From Pempheris klunzingeri (Eukaryota; Chordata; Actinopteri; Acropomatiformes; Pempheridae), in NCBI RefSeq assembly GCF_042242105.1, contig NC_092031.1:18953662-19017661 (forward strand): 64,000 nucleotides of DNA. The letters run 5' to 3'. Made by a program: the position numbers and the translations under genes. Shown here piece by piece: positions 22,600 to 34,870 of this stretch; the stretch's first letter is position 1, and every line of letters starts with the position of its first letter. Under the pieces are notes generated by a model. The model made no database searches. It worked only from the letters and a program-made list of their open reading frames with translations, and was not told the origin of the DNA.

Positions 22600-22974
22600 G
22601 TGCTGTTATTGTTGAAGCCATGTGAATGCAGATTATTTTTTTCTAAACGCTCATTTAAAGCTAAACCGTTCCGAGCCCTTTGCTCTAACACGGACTGTTC
22701 ACCCGGATGCAACCTGGACCTGCTCAAACGTGATTGGTCAGCTCCGCTCGGACTACAAAGGGACTGACAGCGGAAGCGGAAGTAAGCAGCAGTGTATACC
22801 CATAATCCACCGGGAGAGCGTGAAGGCGCCTTTGGCAGCACTTGCATGTCAACAAGCCGCGGGGGGAGACACTCTCACGGTAACGCATGAACAGACCAAC
22901 ACGGTGGTTTTGCGGATAGTCTGGTTGTGTTTCATTCGTCTGTCTGGCGGCCTCCAGCGTTTCCCAGCAGCGAC
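22600..22974 (+). promoter_or_regulatory. tfam: tfam promoter / 5' UTR region
   Basis: This is the unique DNA between the LINE remnant and the start codon. It includes a CCAAT-inverse (attggtcag) near 22733, CpG-bearing segments (gctccgctcgg, gacagcggaagcggaagta) and ETS/NRF2-like GGAAG cores. No TATA box is seen. In mammals TFAM is controlled by NRF1/NRF2; the GGAAG sites fit but are only suggestive. Confidence 0.45.
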
Positions 22975-25201
22975 ATGGCTCCGTTCAGCATGATGACAGC
23001 CGGAGTGAGCTGGCTGGTGAAGTCCTTCACTGTGTCCTCCTGCACCGGCTCTGTGGCGAGGTAGCTAACCCCCACCATCTCAGCTAGCTCCCCTTAGCAC
23101 GCTAGCTTTAGCATGCTGTCCGCTCAGTGGAAGGCAGCGTGTGTTTCTCATCAGAGGAGAGAGCGTGAGCGACATGTGTTTGGAAAGGGCATCTTAGCTA
23201 GCATTAGTTAGCATTAGGACACGCTGGGCGTGGGTGTGACTGAGTGGTCGGCTGTGTGACCCACAGCGGACACAGTGTGGAGTGGATAATCCCTCTGACC
23301 GGAGCTCTGCGCGCACACTGCTATGCAGGAGGTCCAGTGGGCAGCAGAGAATCCACACAGACCTTCATCAGCCCGACAGTAGTGCAGCCTCAGTGCGTGG
23401 GATGTGCATTAGTCTCCACAATGAGATGTTGAGGGTTGCAGCTGATCAGTGTCTGATTAGCTGTGAAGCACAGAATGTTTTCTCAGTTTTTGCTTGAAAA
23501 AAATTTCTCGATTATCAAAGTAGTTTTTTGTCTAAAAAACAGTTGATTAATCGGCAATCGTTTAAGGTTTGACATGTTCAAACTAGCGTGTTTTGTCATG
23601 TTGAGCTCTATTACCATGTTTGTGTTAAGTTCTGTCCATTAGAAATAATGCATACTAGGATGTGTGTGTGTGTGTGTGCGCTGTAGGTGTAGCAGTGTCC
23701 TCTCAGCTGCTTACTTCAGCCCAGTGAAATGTCTGAGCTCTCAGGCCAGTGGCCCTCCAAAGAGGCCCCTGAACGGATACATGAGATATGTTCTGCAGCA
23801 GCAGCCCATGGTGAGCAGACAGAATCCTGGTAAGTCAACAGCTCGCAGTACTTCAGTGCTAACCAGAAGCACTGAGAGAAATGTGGAGTTATAAGATTCT
23901 TCTATCGGAGGTCAACGACTCAAACGCGGCTCTGTGGTTGATGTCCGTCTTTTAATTGTGTCCCTCAGAGATCAAGGTGGTGGATATCATCAGAAAGATC
24001 GCCCAGCAGTGGAGGGCCATGAGCCCAGAGCAGAAACAGGTATTTCAGTCTGTTAGTGTTGAGACTGAGCAAACTGGCTGCCTTATTCAAGTGTCTGAGT
24101 GCCGGGTGTGTGTGGGGGGGGTGATGTTCTCGGTCTCCTGTCATACATGTAGCCACTCTCTCACATAGCCGTTTCAAGAAGCCTCTCTGCGGGCCAGGGA
24201 GCAGTTTAAAGTGGACCTTCAGCACTACCAGGCCCAGCTGACCCCAGCACAGGTTCAACAACAAGCCCTGGAGAAGAGGCAGAAGATAGCCAAGAGGAAG
24301 GCTATCCGCAAAAAGAGGGTAAGAGAGACAGGAGGACAACGGAGGAGGGGCTGGGGGTTTGAAGACAGACTTCGCCCAACACATCAGCTGTCACGCTGCT
24401 GAACAAAAAATGTGTGTGTGTGTGTGATCCAGGAGCTGACCACCCTGGGGAAGCCCAAACGTCCCCGCACTCCATTCAACATTTTCATGTCGGAGCACTT
24501 TGAGGAGGCCAGAGGACACGGCACTCAGGTCAGTAACCACGGCAACGAGACCTGGGCCTGAGGTCCTCACTGGTAGTGTATGAACAGACGTGGAAGCAGA
24601 GAAAGGGCACATGTATCTGTCACTGGCAGCTCTAGTTGGAAGAGGGAAAGCTTGTCTGTAGTGAAATCAGCTAAAAGAAGCCTTTATGTAACATGACTGT
24701 TGCATCCATGGTGTCAGAGTTTAGTGAGACTGATGTAATGTTGCTGCTGATATTCCTTCAGGCCAAGATGAAGTCACTGCTGGAGGACTGGAGGAGTCTG
24801 CTGAGCCATCAGAGACAGGTCGGCCTCCGTCACCACACATCCATTGGCCCTGCAGTCACTCGGCCTTCAGGCCGCAGCTCACACAGACATTCACTGTTGT
24901 CCTCTCTGTCCCACGCCAGGTCTACATTCAGTTGGCCGAGGACGACAAAATCCGCTACAAGAACGAGATGAAGTCGTGGGAGGACCACATGGTGGAGATG
25001 GGACGGGAAGACCTGATCCGAGAACAGACGTTGTCCAGCAAGAAGATGGCTGCTGTGAAAAGTCCAGCGGCCCACAAAGGAACACAGAAGGCTAAAGCCA
25101 AGGCAACGAAGAAGGCCACCACCACAGCCAGGTCCAAAACGACCAGGAAGACGACCAAGAGCAGCTCAGCTAAAACCGTCAGGACTACAAAGAAGACATA
25201 A
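22975..25201 (+). CDS. tfam: Mitochondrial transcription factor A
   Basis: Tfam packages mitochondrial DNA and bends promoter DNA to recruit mitochondrial RNA polymerase. Coding exons are 22975-23060, 23687-23829, 23969-24039, 24169-24318, 24433-24528, 24762-24818 and 24920-25201. All have GT-AG borders and matching phases, giving 294 aa. Residues 1-49 lack acidic residues and form a plausible mitochondrial presequence. HMG box 1 starts at PPKRPLNGYMRY (about 52) and runs to about 118. A basic linker (KRKAIRKKR) leads to HMG box 2 from GKPKRPRTPFN (about 156), ending near ENEMKSW-like residues (about 221; seen as KNEMKSW). The last 53 residues are a Lys/Thr/Ala-rich tail with 15 Lys and 3 Arg, longer than the short tail of human TFAM. 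ube2d1 lies upstream on the same strand, as in mammals. No lesion is seen. Confidence 0.95.
23661..23678. repeat. (TG)n microsatellite
   Basis: Nine TG units sit just before the exon 2 acceptor of tfam, within the region expected to hold the polypyrimidine tract. Confidence 0.85.
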
Positions 25202-26165
25202 GACGTGTCTGCTTGCTGAGGCTGGGGGGGCAACTCAACACACAGGGCTCTGCTCTCAGCAGCTCTGGCCTCAAACTTAGTCAAAATTCCCAGTCGTCAT
25301 GAATGCCTCTTAGGCCCAGCATTCAGTCCCACAGAGATCGTTGTACAGCCGCCCAGTAATTCTCAGTGAAAATGCCACCAAGCCGACCCAGAGACTTTGA
25401 AGGAGCACTGTGAGCATGTTGTCAGCCTGCTCACACATCCTGGCTCTGATTGGTTGGTTGATTCCCTCCCAGCAACATGGACTGGGACTGTTCTGGTCAT
25501 CAAAGTGAGTTAGTTACTTGAAGAAATTGACTGATTTCTGAAACCTAGATGTTAGAGCTGCGTTACAGTGACTCTAGGAGGCACAGATACAAACCCCCTC
25601 TCTGTCACAGCTCTGAGGGGAACAGAGGGGTTTCTGCCCTGCCTCAAAAACAACCGCACTGTTCTCATTCTTGTATTTCATAAAGAGAATCAATCCAAGC
25701 ACTGTGTCTGCTGTTATTCTCTATTTATGTTGTAAACAAATCCATGAAAAGTTCAGAGGCAACCATGTGTTAGTCTCTGGCTCTCCGTCCAACCTCATTG
25801 GTTCTTTTGAAGACTTACAATTCAAACACGGCTCAGTGCTTTTCCTAAAACTGCTGGTTTACGGCTGGTTATAGCCAACAGCAGGTATTTTCATGGGTTT
25901 TGATGACATAAGAAAAGTCTAGCACAGTAGCTTAGTTGTGTAGAGGGTGCATGACTCCTGTGGAAGTGTGTGTAGAGCAGCTCTGTGGCCACTCCCCAGC
26001 CAGTCAGGACTCTTCCTCTACAAACAATGCCATGGTTCCCATGACTACAACCTAAGCATAAGTTTGTAGAGTTGCACCATCCATTGACGTGAAGCACTGT
26101 TCCAGTAAACCTTCATATCTGATGCATTTTGTTCTGTTGGCTGTGTTGAGCATTTACTGAATAAA
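25202..26165 (+). other. tfam: tfam 3' UTR with poly(A) signal
   Basis: Non-coding DNA after the stop runs to AATAAA at about 26160-26165, a plausible polyadenylation site. It ends about 230 bases short of the convergent polr3d signal. Confidence 0.5.
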
Positions 26166-26398
26166 CACTTATATCCACCTTTCTACAAAATGACCTTTTG
26201 TGGTGTCCACATGAAAGCCACATACACAGTTCAACACTGTGCAAGGGAACCTCAGAGTCCACTTCTACATCACATTATGTACAGTCATGTTGGACCACAG
26301 GTCTTCGCTAAAAGTCTTATTTGGGTGGAAGCTCCAGCAGTGACAGCAGCATGTGCTGACCTCACCCTGAGTACATGTGCTGGACTACAATGATCAAA

Positions 26399-27120
26399 TT
26401 TATTTGTACAACAAAACAAATGTTCCAACGTGCTTCACACACAGACAAGAGAACACACATCAGGAATAAAATACAGGAGGCATTAAAAAGCAGAGAACTA
26501 CATCTACAATGTACAGTGTGTGAGACGTGATGACACATCAGTACAAAAGACTAATAACTGGTACATTAATAGGAGGACAAAGACCAGGAGAGTTTGAGGC
26601 TGTCTGCAGCATGGAGCTCTGGTCTGGAGCAGCTAGATTTCCAGCTGCTGTTTCCAGAGCTCTGATGAGGAGGAGTGAAAAACAAAATGATGTAAAACAA
26701 TCCTGAAAATGAATCCTGACTATATCTTGTGCTAAATTCTGCAAGTTTACTACAAAAAGGTACAAACTGTAGGTGGACATCAGTGTAGTCCATTATCAAA
26801 GCACTGACAGATTAAATTCACAGCCACTTGGTTCTGTTGGGCCACAGTGGACACCCTGAGTCACATGACAACAGGCAGCGAGCATGGGGGCAGACGGCCA
26901 CCTCCGTCTCCGTTCTAGACTGTCCTCCCTCATCGGTCTTTGGCACTGACACAATAAAACAGTACAAAGAGCCTCCTGAGGGTTTGCTACAGTGGACAAT
27001 GGACTGGCTGCCAGTCCTCCGCCACAGTGATCTGTGTCTGTGTGGCGACAGAAGATCATCCCCATCACATCAGTAGTCCTGCGGTCACAGAGCATCCCAT
27101 CCTGTGAAGGGCGACAGCCT
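26399..27120 (-). other. polr3d: polr3d 3' UTR with poly(A) signal
   Basis: On the minus strand, AATAAA (plus 26399-26404) lies 720 bases after the polr3d stop codon. Open frames inside on both strands have no recognisable homology. Confidence 0.5.
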
Positions 27121-30100
27121 TCAGGGTCCTTGTTGCTGCCGCGTTGCAGCTTGTCCTAGTAAAGCCTGAAAGTCAGGAGACAAGACCAGCTTGTGGTGGA
27201 CGTTTCCCAGCACCATCATGTCGCCGGTCCGGCCGTCAGACAGACGCACAGACACCAGCTGCTGCAGAGGGAAAGACAGACAACTGCTGTATCAGTGCCG
27301 ACATACACTGAACATTTTGCGAGATAGTTCACTAATAAATGGAAATGTATATTCTTAGAAAACATTCTTTGATATGTTTGATGCACTTTGTTCAGAATGC
27401 AAGTATTACCACAAAGGTGCCCTTAGATCTCTGCCAGGCCATCTCTGCTACACCTAACCATAACCTAACCATGAAGTAACCATAACCAGGCAATAACCTA
27501 ACCATAAACTCAATCAATCAATCTTCATTTATACAACAGCGTTATCTCAAGACTCTTTCCATAAAGAGCAGGTCTAGACCAAACTCTTTAATTAGAGAGA
27601 CCCAACGATTCAGGAATTCAACATTAAGGATTCAAGAATCCCCAAATGAGCAGCATCACATATTATATTAGGAAACAGTGGCAGGAAGAACTCCCCTGTT
27701 ACCTGCTGGTAACTTGCCATAACCTATCTATGACCTAACCATAAACTAGCCATAACCAGGCCATAACCTAACAATTAACTAACCATTAAGTAGCCATAAC
27801 CCAATCGTAAACAGGTCATAAGCCAACCATTAACTAACCATAACCTAGCCATGAACTAACCATGATCTAGCCATTAACTAACCATGATCTAGCCATTAAC
27901 TAACCATAACCTAGCCATTAACTAACCATAACCTATCCACACTGAGTGACGAGTCAAACAGGAGGGAAAAGAGCTTTTTCACAACTTGTCCATCACCTCA
28001 GAGCTCCTTCAGCACACAGGCACACACTGTCACAATACCTGCAGGAAGGAGAAGGCAGCTCCCTCAGAGACGTCCATGATTACGTCACCCAGCTTCAGCT
28101 CCACCTTTCCTGACTTCCTGATCTGCAGTTTACCCAGAAGTCCCTCTGGCAGCTGTGACAGCACAGGACAGGTGTCGGTCAGCGCGGCGTCCTGAGGAGG
28201 AGACCACACAGACAGCATGCTAATGACCGGCTCACATGGACACATCTGGATGGGAAACAGCTGATAGGATGTAATGCTGTCTTCATGCCAGCAGGAATCT
28301 AAGAAACACTTCAAGTGAACACACAGAGCCTTAAAGCAGCAGGAGCTCACTATGTGCTGACTGTCCCTGAACCTGGCACGAGAACATGAGATGTGTTCAA
28401 AAGCACCCTCACAAACAGCAGCCATACTGCTTTTGAAATGTCCTCCTGTGGGGGGAGGAAATGAAGGGGCACTGAAGCTCCAGAGGAACGGGGACAGATG
28501 GACAGCCGGCCGCAGAGCCGCTGGCTGCCCATTACTGCTGGTTACTGCTGTCCACATCCAGGGCTCCATTGTATATGTGGCCTGTCCAGTTGCCTTGACA
28601 GCCTCCTCTACAGGAAGGGGCTTTGGAGGCAGAACTGAAGCCCAGCTGAGAGGGAGAGGGGAATGGGGGATGAAGGTGTACTAAGACTACACCCACTGTC
28701 TTTTCATGCTACCACCTGCTGCTTTAAAGCATACAGGACCCAGATGAGCTGGGCCAACACACTGCAGTGGATCTCTAGTGCTGCTGTTGTGTGTTCCTAC
28801 TGACGTGTGCTAGCCGATGTGCAGGCCTCCCGTCTTCCTTCTTGGCAGGTTTCTCTGCTGCAGGCCCCACAGCGGGGTGGAGCTTCTGTCCAAACGTTGT
28901 GCCCGGCATACAGTCGGGTAACTGCATGAAGAAGAGCTCCTCTCTGCCAGACAGGCTGAGGTCCTGCAGTAGCTCCACCAGAGATGGCTGCAGTGGTCGG
29001 GACACTTGTGCCCCGCTGCAGCTGGCTGTACTCTGAGCTCCACAGGATGCACTTCTGAACAGAGGAGGGCTCTCTGGACCTGGACAGACAAGACAGCACA
29101 AACACTTCAGCACTACGGTGGACTGCCACAGAGTACTTACTGAACTCATGTTCAGTCCTGGCCCATGTCCCAGAGCCTCTCTGCTCACCAAAATTCACTG
29201 GCAAATTCAAATGTGCATATTGCTGCTAAAAGTAGATCAGCAGTGCTGGGGTGTCCTAGCTGACAGGGCTGGCTATGGTGTGACAGTGTCAGTGTGTCCT
29301 CACGTGTCCTCGTCGAGCTGCTGGACTGACTCAGAGGCAGCTGGATGGGCTTCAGCTTGGCGTCGTTCCTCAGACCTGGATCGTCTATGAACTGTGGGGG
29401 CGACAACACACTGGTTAGGAGCAGTGATGAGAGCAGGGTAGCGGTCACTGAGAGCACCTTTCTGAAAGAGACGGGAAACATTCAACTCCATCAAAAGAAC
29501 CAACCAACTGTCCATTTCTCTTGTCCTCAAGGAGCCCAGAGAGACACTTTTGGCGCTTTTCCATTACACAGTTTCAGCTCTACTCACCTCAATGCGACTC
29601 AGTTAGGGTGGTTTTCCATTACAGTTGCGTACCACCTCAAAGTGGGTGGGGTCGTCATAGCAAGGCGGCCCGAAACTCCAGTGGTGTAATTTGTATGCGA
29701 CACAAACACAAACACAACTAAGGACGTGGAGCATTTGGTTTGCATGTATCCGTTTAACTCATTCACAGAAATAATAAAAACTGTTTCCAGGGTTTTAAAA
29801 ACGGCGGGTTTGATTCATGTGAACGAGTCGCTCTCGTGACTCATCCAGTGACATCACTCCCTGGCCAATCAGTGGCCTGCAGTATGTTGACGTCACATTT
29901 TCGGCTCGACTCAGCTCGCTTGGAACCCCGGCCAAGTAGGTCCCAAAGGAGTACCTGGTACCAGGTACTATCACCTTGTGGAAAACCAAAAAGACAGAGT
30001 CGAGTCGAGCCGAGTAGGTGCTAGTGGAAAAGCACCATTTGGAGGCAGCTGTGTGCTGCACAGATGGGTGCAGCCAAACAATGAGTCCAAAAATCCCCAT

Positions 30101-32874
30101 GGAAACAAATCTAGGTGCACGTCCAAAGGGATGCTTTCATGCACACCGTTCATGAGGGCGTCCACTGATGTTTTTAAGGTGCAGTCTGCGGCTTTTAGTG
30201 GCATCTAATGGTGAGGCTGCAGATTACAACCTGCTGAATCCCCTTGACCTCGCCTCCCCCCAAGCTGTGTAGGAGAGGCTATGGTGGGTGCACACTCTTC
30301 TGTAAATGACAAGTCTGATCCTCCATCTGCCACACCACATCAGGAGGTCTTCCTCCAGGAATGAATTAAATTTAAGGCCACTTTTGCAATAAAAATGACC
30401 ATCAAATATAAAAACAAAGCCAGACCCTTCTGAGTAAATATATATGCTGTTAGTTCAAAATTATAAGAAAAATGACAATAACTGGTTGAGTCCATATATA
30501 GTCCAGTTTATTAATGTCAAAATTCAGAGTCAGTTTCTCTGCTGAGGGTCATGTACTCTTCTTATCTGTTTTACAGTTTGTACAGAGCTTGTACATGCCT
30601 CGTCTAGCCTCGTGTCTTCCATCAAACATCGCAGACGATTTTTATTTTATTATAGCAATGTCTCCAACACATTATTTAGCTCGTATCGTCCTCGTCATAC
30701 TTATATTCTCATAGGGAGTGTGAGTACAAGTGGACAGTGGAGATTAAGGGCTGATTGCAGCCCTGCAGAAAGGCTTAAGGTCACGGAGGACAGAGGCATA
30801 GGCCATATAGGCGGTTGCCTACGGCTCCTGCTGGAGGGGGCGCTGCTGCAAGCCCTCAAAAACAACAACAATTAAAACAATAAATAAAATAAAATAAATA
30901 ATAGTAGTAATTTGCATCCCACACTGGCGCCCTTTCCTCATGCTCTGTCTTGAAAATAAAAAATGAACAACAACAACCCCCCTGTTGTTTCTCATTCTTT
31001 GATTGACCTGGCCCTGAACCTGTCCTGCACCGTGCGCTGTGGAATAGGGGGATGGGACGAGTTATCGGTGCACATCTCAGGTAGCGAAAAAAAAAAAAAA
31101 AGGGAAACAGATTTGCTGTCACTTTGAGTTAAACCCGCACTGCAACTTGTGTTCTGTTTTTATATTATATTGCACTGTTTTGTATTGTTTGAACATTGCA
31201 CCTTTTTATTATTCATATTGTGGGAGCTGTCAGGACTTTCTAAATATTTGCACAGAACCTGAACAGGAACTCTGGTTTTATTTATGTTATTTCATTTAAT
31301 TATTTCTTATTGTTGTTTCTGTTATTTTAGTGTGTGCTTGTTTGTGTGTTAGATTAATAATTAAACCTTTATGGTCTGTCATGTTCGATACAGCCGAGCA
31401 GCAACAGGATGACGGAGACTTGTGAAGTCGACTGATCCCATCCGAAGAGTTCATGTTCTGGCGGTTTGTGCTTGCTGTGTAAAGAGGAGGCTGATAGCAT
31501 TTAATAAATTAATATCTAAGACTTTCCTAACCAGAATTAAAGACCACCTGTTGAGGCCATTCATTTGTAAATGTGAATTTAGGACTTTATAAAGGACCCT
31601 GTTCTTTCTCCTTTTTGTCACTGAAACACTCCACCAAATCCAAGCTGTCAATTCTGGGCTCTGGGTGCAACACGGCGGCTGCGTAGATTTAAAGATTAAT
31701 TCTGAGCTGACGGAGACACAACGCCTCCAGGTTACAGTTCATTTCTGACAACACATCCTCTAAATGCTACAGACTGCTCCTTTAACACAGACTCGACACG
31801 TCAGTCTGTCCCTTAAGGTAAAGCGGCGAGCAGGAAGTACTCACATCATCCCTGTGGAGTTTACCCAGTATCTCATCTTCATTTTCCTCTGCCTCGCTCC
31901 TCTCGTTCTTCACCAGTCTGCTCACAGGAGAGATGGTGGCGTCCTGCAGGTGTGCGGCGCCGCCCCAGCCTGAACACACACACAGTGGATGGTGAGGGGA
32001 CGCGACACGCTTCAGTCACACCGAAAAGGAAGGACAGTGAAGAGGAGAGGGCACCTGGTCTGCGTCCGCCGTCGGCAGGACCCTGTTCGAAGATGGAGTG
32101 ACTCTGGATGGTCTGAGGCCTGTCCCTCCTCCTCCCTCTGGGCTCTCTCCTCCTCTCTCTCCTCTCCTTCTTCAGAGCCACATGGATCTCTTCCTTTAAC
32201 CTGGGCGGGAGTCACACATGATGCTTCTGAAGGTAACATGAACTGTTTTCAAACTGGATTGGTCCTACTGATGCTCACTCACTCATTTTTGCTCTTCCTC
32301 ACAGCGTGGACGTTTGGCTCAAAGGCTTTCTGTGGAAACAAAGAGCATTACTAACACTGTAAATACACACCACGGCACACACACACTCCGCCTCTCAGGT
32401 CATCACCACCCTGCTTCATCAGTCATCACTCATCCACCTGTTCCTCCTGTTGAGTAAAACAAAGTTTATTCTCATTATTCCATAAAGACACATTTGTGTT
32501 GCTGTGTTGTTCGTGGTGGATGGGGGCCATGAGGCTGGGCCCTGTGGTTTCTACTCTCAGAGCCACTGAGCGTCAACACCAGGAGCCGAGGGCCCCCCAG
32601 GCTCTGGGTTGCAGGAGAGAGACACCCTGAGCCCCTTGTGATCCTGGGGGACGGTTCCCCTGAGCCCTGCTCATGTGTCTGTGGGCTGACGAGAGGTCAT
32701 GCTGACAGGCATTACCTTTGGCTTTTTGAGGGCCCCCCCCAGGGTCAGGTCCCTGGTTCTGAGGGACGTCAGTCTTCCCGGTGGAGTGGGGGAGGGCAGA
32801 CTCCGGACCCGGGACGCCAGTCCACTGAGCGCGGTGAGGCCGGAGGAGCTCGAAGCCTCCTCCGGGTCGGTCAT
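27121..32874 (-). CDS. polr3d: RNA polymerase III subunit RPC4 (POLR3D)
   Basis: RPC4 forms a TFIIF-like heterodimer with RPC5 on RNA polymerase III and helps termination and reinitiation at tRNA, 5S and other small RNA genes in the nucleus. Coding exons in transcript order are 32874-32716, 32329-32283, 32200-32055, 31969-31845, 29391-29304, 29079-28805, 28191-28039 and 27261-27121. All splice borders and phases agree, giving 377 aa (human about 398). Landmarks are TRDLTLGG (about 40-47), a Lys/Arg-rich stretch (about 78-96), QTIQSHSIFEQGPA (98-111), DDPGLRND (about 162-169), ELLQDLSLSGREELFFMQLP (224-243) and the conserved C-terminal RPC4 domain with KLQIRKSGKVELKLGD and LGNVHHKLVLSPDFQ. The start at 32874 is the only in-frame ATG before the conserved region. 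A GTG-initiated extension exists but is unlikely. The 2.45-kb intron 29392-31844 holds two DNA elements. Confidence 0.95.
27440..27945. repeat. ACCATAACCTA-type tandem repeat, split by an L2
   Basis: Variants of 'accataacctaaccat' and 'ctagccattaactaaccat' repeat at 27455-27512 and again at 27714-27938. The two halves are separated by an L2 3' end, so the element inserted into an existing array. It lies in the last intron of polr3d. Confidence 0.85.
27513..27705 (-). mobile_element. L2 LINE 3' end
   Basis: It starts with a short (CAAT)n tail and continues with the reversed L2 3' UTR ('tctagaccaaactctttaat', 'ggaattcaacattaaggatt', 'aggaaacagtggcaggaag'). It is inserted inside the tandem repeat. 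Confidence 0.85.
29551..30037. mobile_element. MITE with imperfect terminal inverted repeats
   Basis: The left end TGGCGCTTTTCCATTAC pairs with the reversed right end TGGTGCTTTTCCACTAG (14 of 17 match). The roughly 490-bp body has no transposase. It contains subterminal palindromic motifs such as gagtacctggtaccaggtac and gagtcgagtcgagccgag. Flanking TTT on both sides could be a 3-bp duplication. It sits in polr3d intron 4. Confidence 0.7.
30173..31785. mobile_element. Non-autonomous DNA transposon with ~29-bp TIRs
   Basis: The left terminus begins near TTTAAGGTGCAGTCTG, and the reversed right terminus near TTAAAGGAGCAGTCTG. Over 29 aligned positions about 23 match. No transposase frame is present. 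An interior piece (about 30795-30850, 'ataggccatataggcggttg') also occurs at 56802, so the element may itself carry another repeat. It lies in polr3d intron 4 next to the MITE. Confidence 0.55.
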
Positions 32875-33500
32875 GCTGTGGTGTCTCACTGCCCCCGCTT
32901 TATTGGCTGGGAGGGAGGGGGCTCGCGGGACAGAGCATCCTGCCGTCGGCGTTAGTGTGTGGACGTGACGCCGTCACGGACCCCCGCCCTCACTTCCCTG
33001 TATCTGTTCCTGGGTCTCATCGGTGAGTCCCCTGCTCCCCACAGCCGCCGTCTGTCCGTGTCCCGCGGGCAGTCCTCCTAGGCTAAGCTAAGCCCGGGTC
33101 CACATCCAGCAGGCCTCTCTACAGCAGCGCCGCACCGCCCTCCATTTTGTTCCAGAAGAGAGGAAGGAGCCGGAGTCCCGGCGGGACCGAACGCTCCTGC
33201 TCCGAGGACACGGAGCAGCACCCACCACCACTGGGGCCCTGTTACAGCGGGGCGGCCCCTTCCTGCACCGTGACAGCGTTCCACGGTATAGTAACGGTGT
33301 CCCTCCTGGCGGCTGCGGACACACAGCCCGGCCTCAGCTAGGGCTGCCTGGTGGGCCGTAGGGCCCGCTCAGTCCTGGGGGAGGCTGGGACCAGTACTCA
33401 CACTGCTCCGGTATCAGTCCAGCAGCTCCGCTCCGCTACGCAGCCTCCGTCCTCCTCAGCCGGACGTGGGGTCCTCTTGTCGGTACCGAGTCGGCAGCAG
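32875..33500 (-). promoter_or_regulatory. polr3d: CpG-rich polr3d promoter region
   Basis: CpG density rises sharply here (for example 'ggagtcccggcgggaccgaa', 'cgccgtcacggaccc', 'ctccgctccgctacgcag'), which marks a CpG-island promoter. No TATA box is seen. Open frames on both strands are by-products of the high GC content. A non-coding first exon of polr3d may be present but cannot be placed. Confidence 0.5.
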
Positions 33501-33509
33501 AGCGCTGGA

Positions 33510-33955
33510 GCCGCCAGGGGGCGCTGTCTGTGTGCTGGGTCACAGTGAGTCCTGTGAGCAGGCCGTGAAGAAACTCCTCCATGCAGCGAGTGAAGACGGG
33601 GGAGTGTGAACCCCAGTGGTGGAGGAAGGACATGTTTAGTCAGGCAAAAGTGAAAGAAAATGAAAAAATGTTAAACTAATCAGTAGAGAAAACAAACAAG
33701 ACAATAAAGATTTAAAACTCAAATTGAATAATAGGCTATATTAGTAGAAAATCCAACCATCTTCTTAAATTCTGTCCATGACATAACCAAGCTTTTTACT
33801 ACTCCTGAGTTTACACAGTCTGAGAAATCAGCCAATTTGTAGAATAGAGAAAATAACAGAACCAGAAGTAGCCAAAATGATGAGTGCAGTGAAAAGCTCT
33901 AAGGATGCCTGACACCACCTTTAAAGACTCTTTGGTGCACCAGATTACACGTGCT
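33510..33955. other. Intergenic, no recognised feature
   Basis: After the CpG-rich zone the DNA is AT-rich with no domain, repeat or splice pattern that I recognise. Confidence 0.4.
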
Positions 33956-33959
33956 TAGT

Positions 33960-34870
33960 TTAGTATTCAGGAAAGTGACTGTTCCTGACATGTCTAATTA
34001 TAGGCTAATCAGCATCCTCACTCTTATATCTAAGGCAGAGAAGTTGGTAGCAAAGCTTCTGATCTAAATAAAGGCCACACCCCTCTGCATCCTATGCAAT
34101 TTAGGTTCCATATCTTGGGGTCACTTTGGACTCTACATCAATATTTCAAAGACGTGAAAAAGGCGTCCCAACACCATAACATTCAATTTACAACATTTTG
34201 AGCAAATCAGGCCATTTCTGACAGTTAATGCTGCCAGGATGTTTTTGTACTCAATGACTTTTTTCACATATTGAGTACTGTCATTAACTGGTCACTTACA
34301 GGTGTAACACACTTAAACCCATATAACTCCTTTTCAAGAAAACCAGTTTTGATCAAATAAGAAGAAAAAAAACACTTTCATTGTAACGTTTTGAAAAAAA
34401 CTTTATTGAGCTTTGAGAACTTTAAAAATTTCAAATATGCCTGTTTTATGTGCAGTATAAGGTTTCACATGGTCTTGCTCCACCTTCTTTAAACACATTT
34501 ACATTTAATGCATGTACATTTCTGTTTAATGAGTCTGATGGTGGCATTGGCACCAGGGCAATCACTTGAGGGGACAGTGAGGGGCCACATAGGTGCGCCA
34601 TATTTGGACAAACAGTGCTTTCAGTAAAGGGAATCAAATGTTGGAATAACCCACCAGTTTCAACAAGGGAATGTCTCACATTCACTTTCAGGACCCATCT
34701 TAAACAATGGCTCAAGACCTACGAGAACCCCTACCCTGCAAAAAGTATTGTGTCTATTTTGTACTTTGTATCTTATTTGTATTTTGATTGTGTCACTTGT
34801 AATATTTCTATCTTTTGCTACCTGCCTAGGGACTACGGATGGAAAGTGGCATTCTTGCTAACTCTTGCTA
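33960..34870 (+). mobile_element. Highly degenerate LINE coding remnant
   Basis: Traces of LINE ORF2 remain: MSNYRLISILTLISKAEKLV near 33992-34065, YLGVTLDS near 34113-34135 and CWNNPPVSTRECLTFTFRTH near 34640-34700. The last is the usual C-terminal 'W-N-LP' region. Frames are broken throughout, so this is an old insertion. Confidence 0.55.

Noticed and set aside
32671..32889. Five-residue N-terminal extension of polr3d
   Set aside because: It would start at GTG; the in-frame ATG at 32874 has a better context and suits the family.
33078..33633. Open frames on both strands upstream of polr3d
   Set aside because: They fall in CpG-rich promoter DNA, where stop codons are rare; none has homology.
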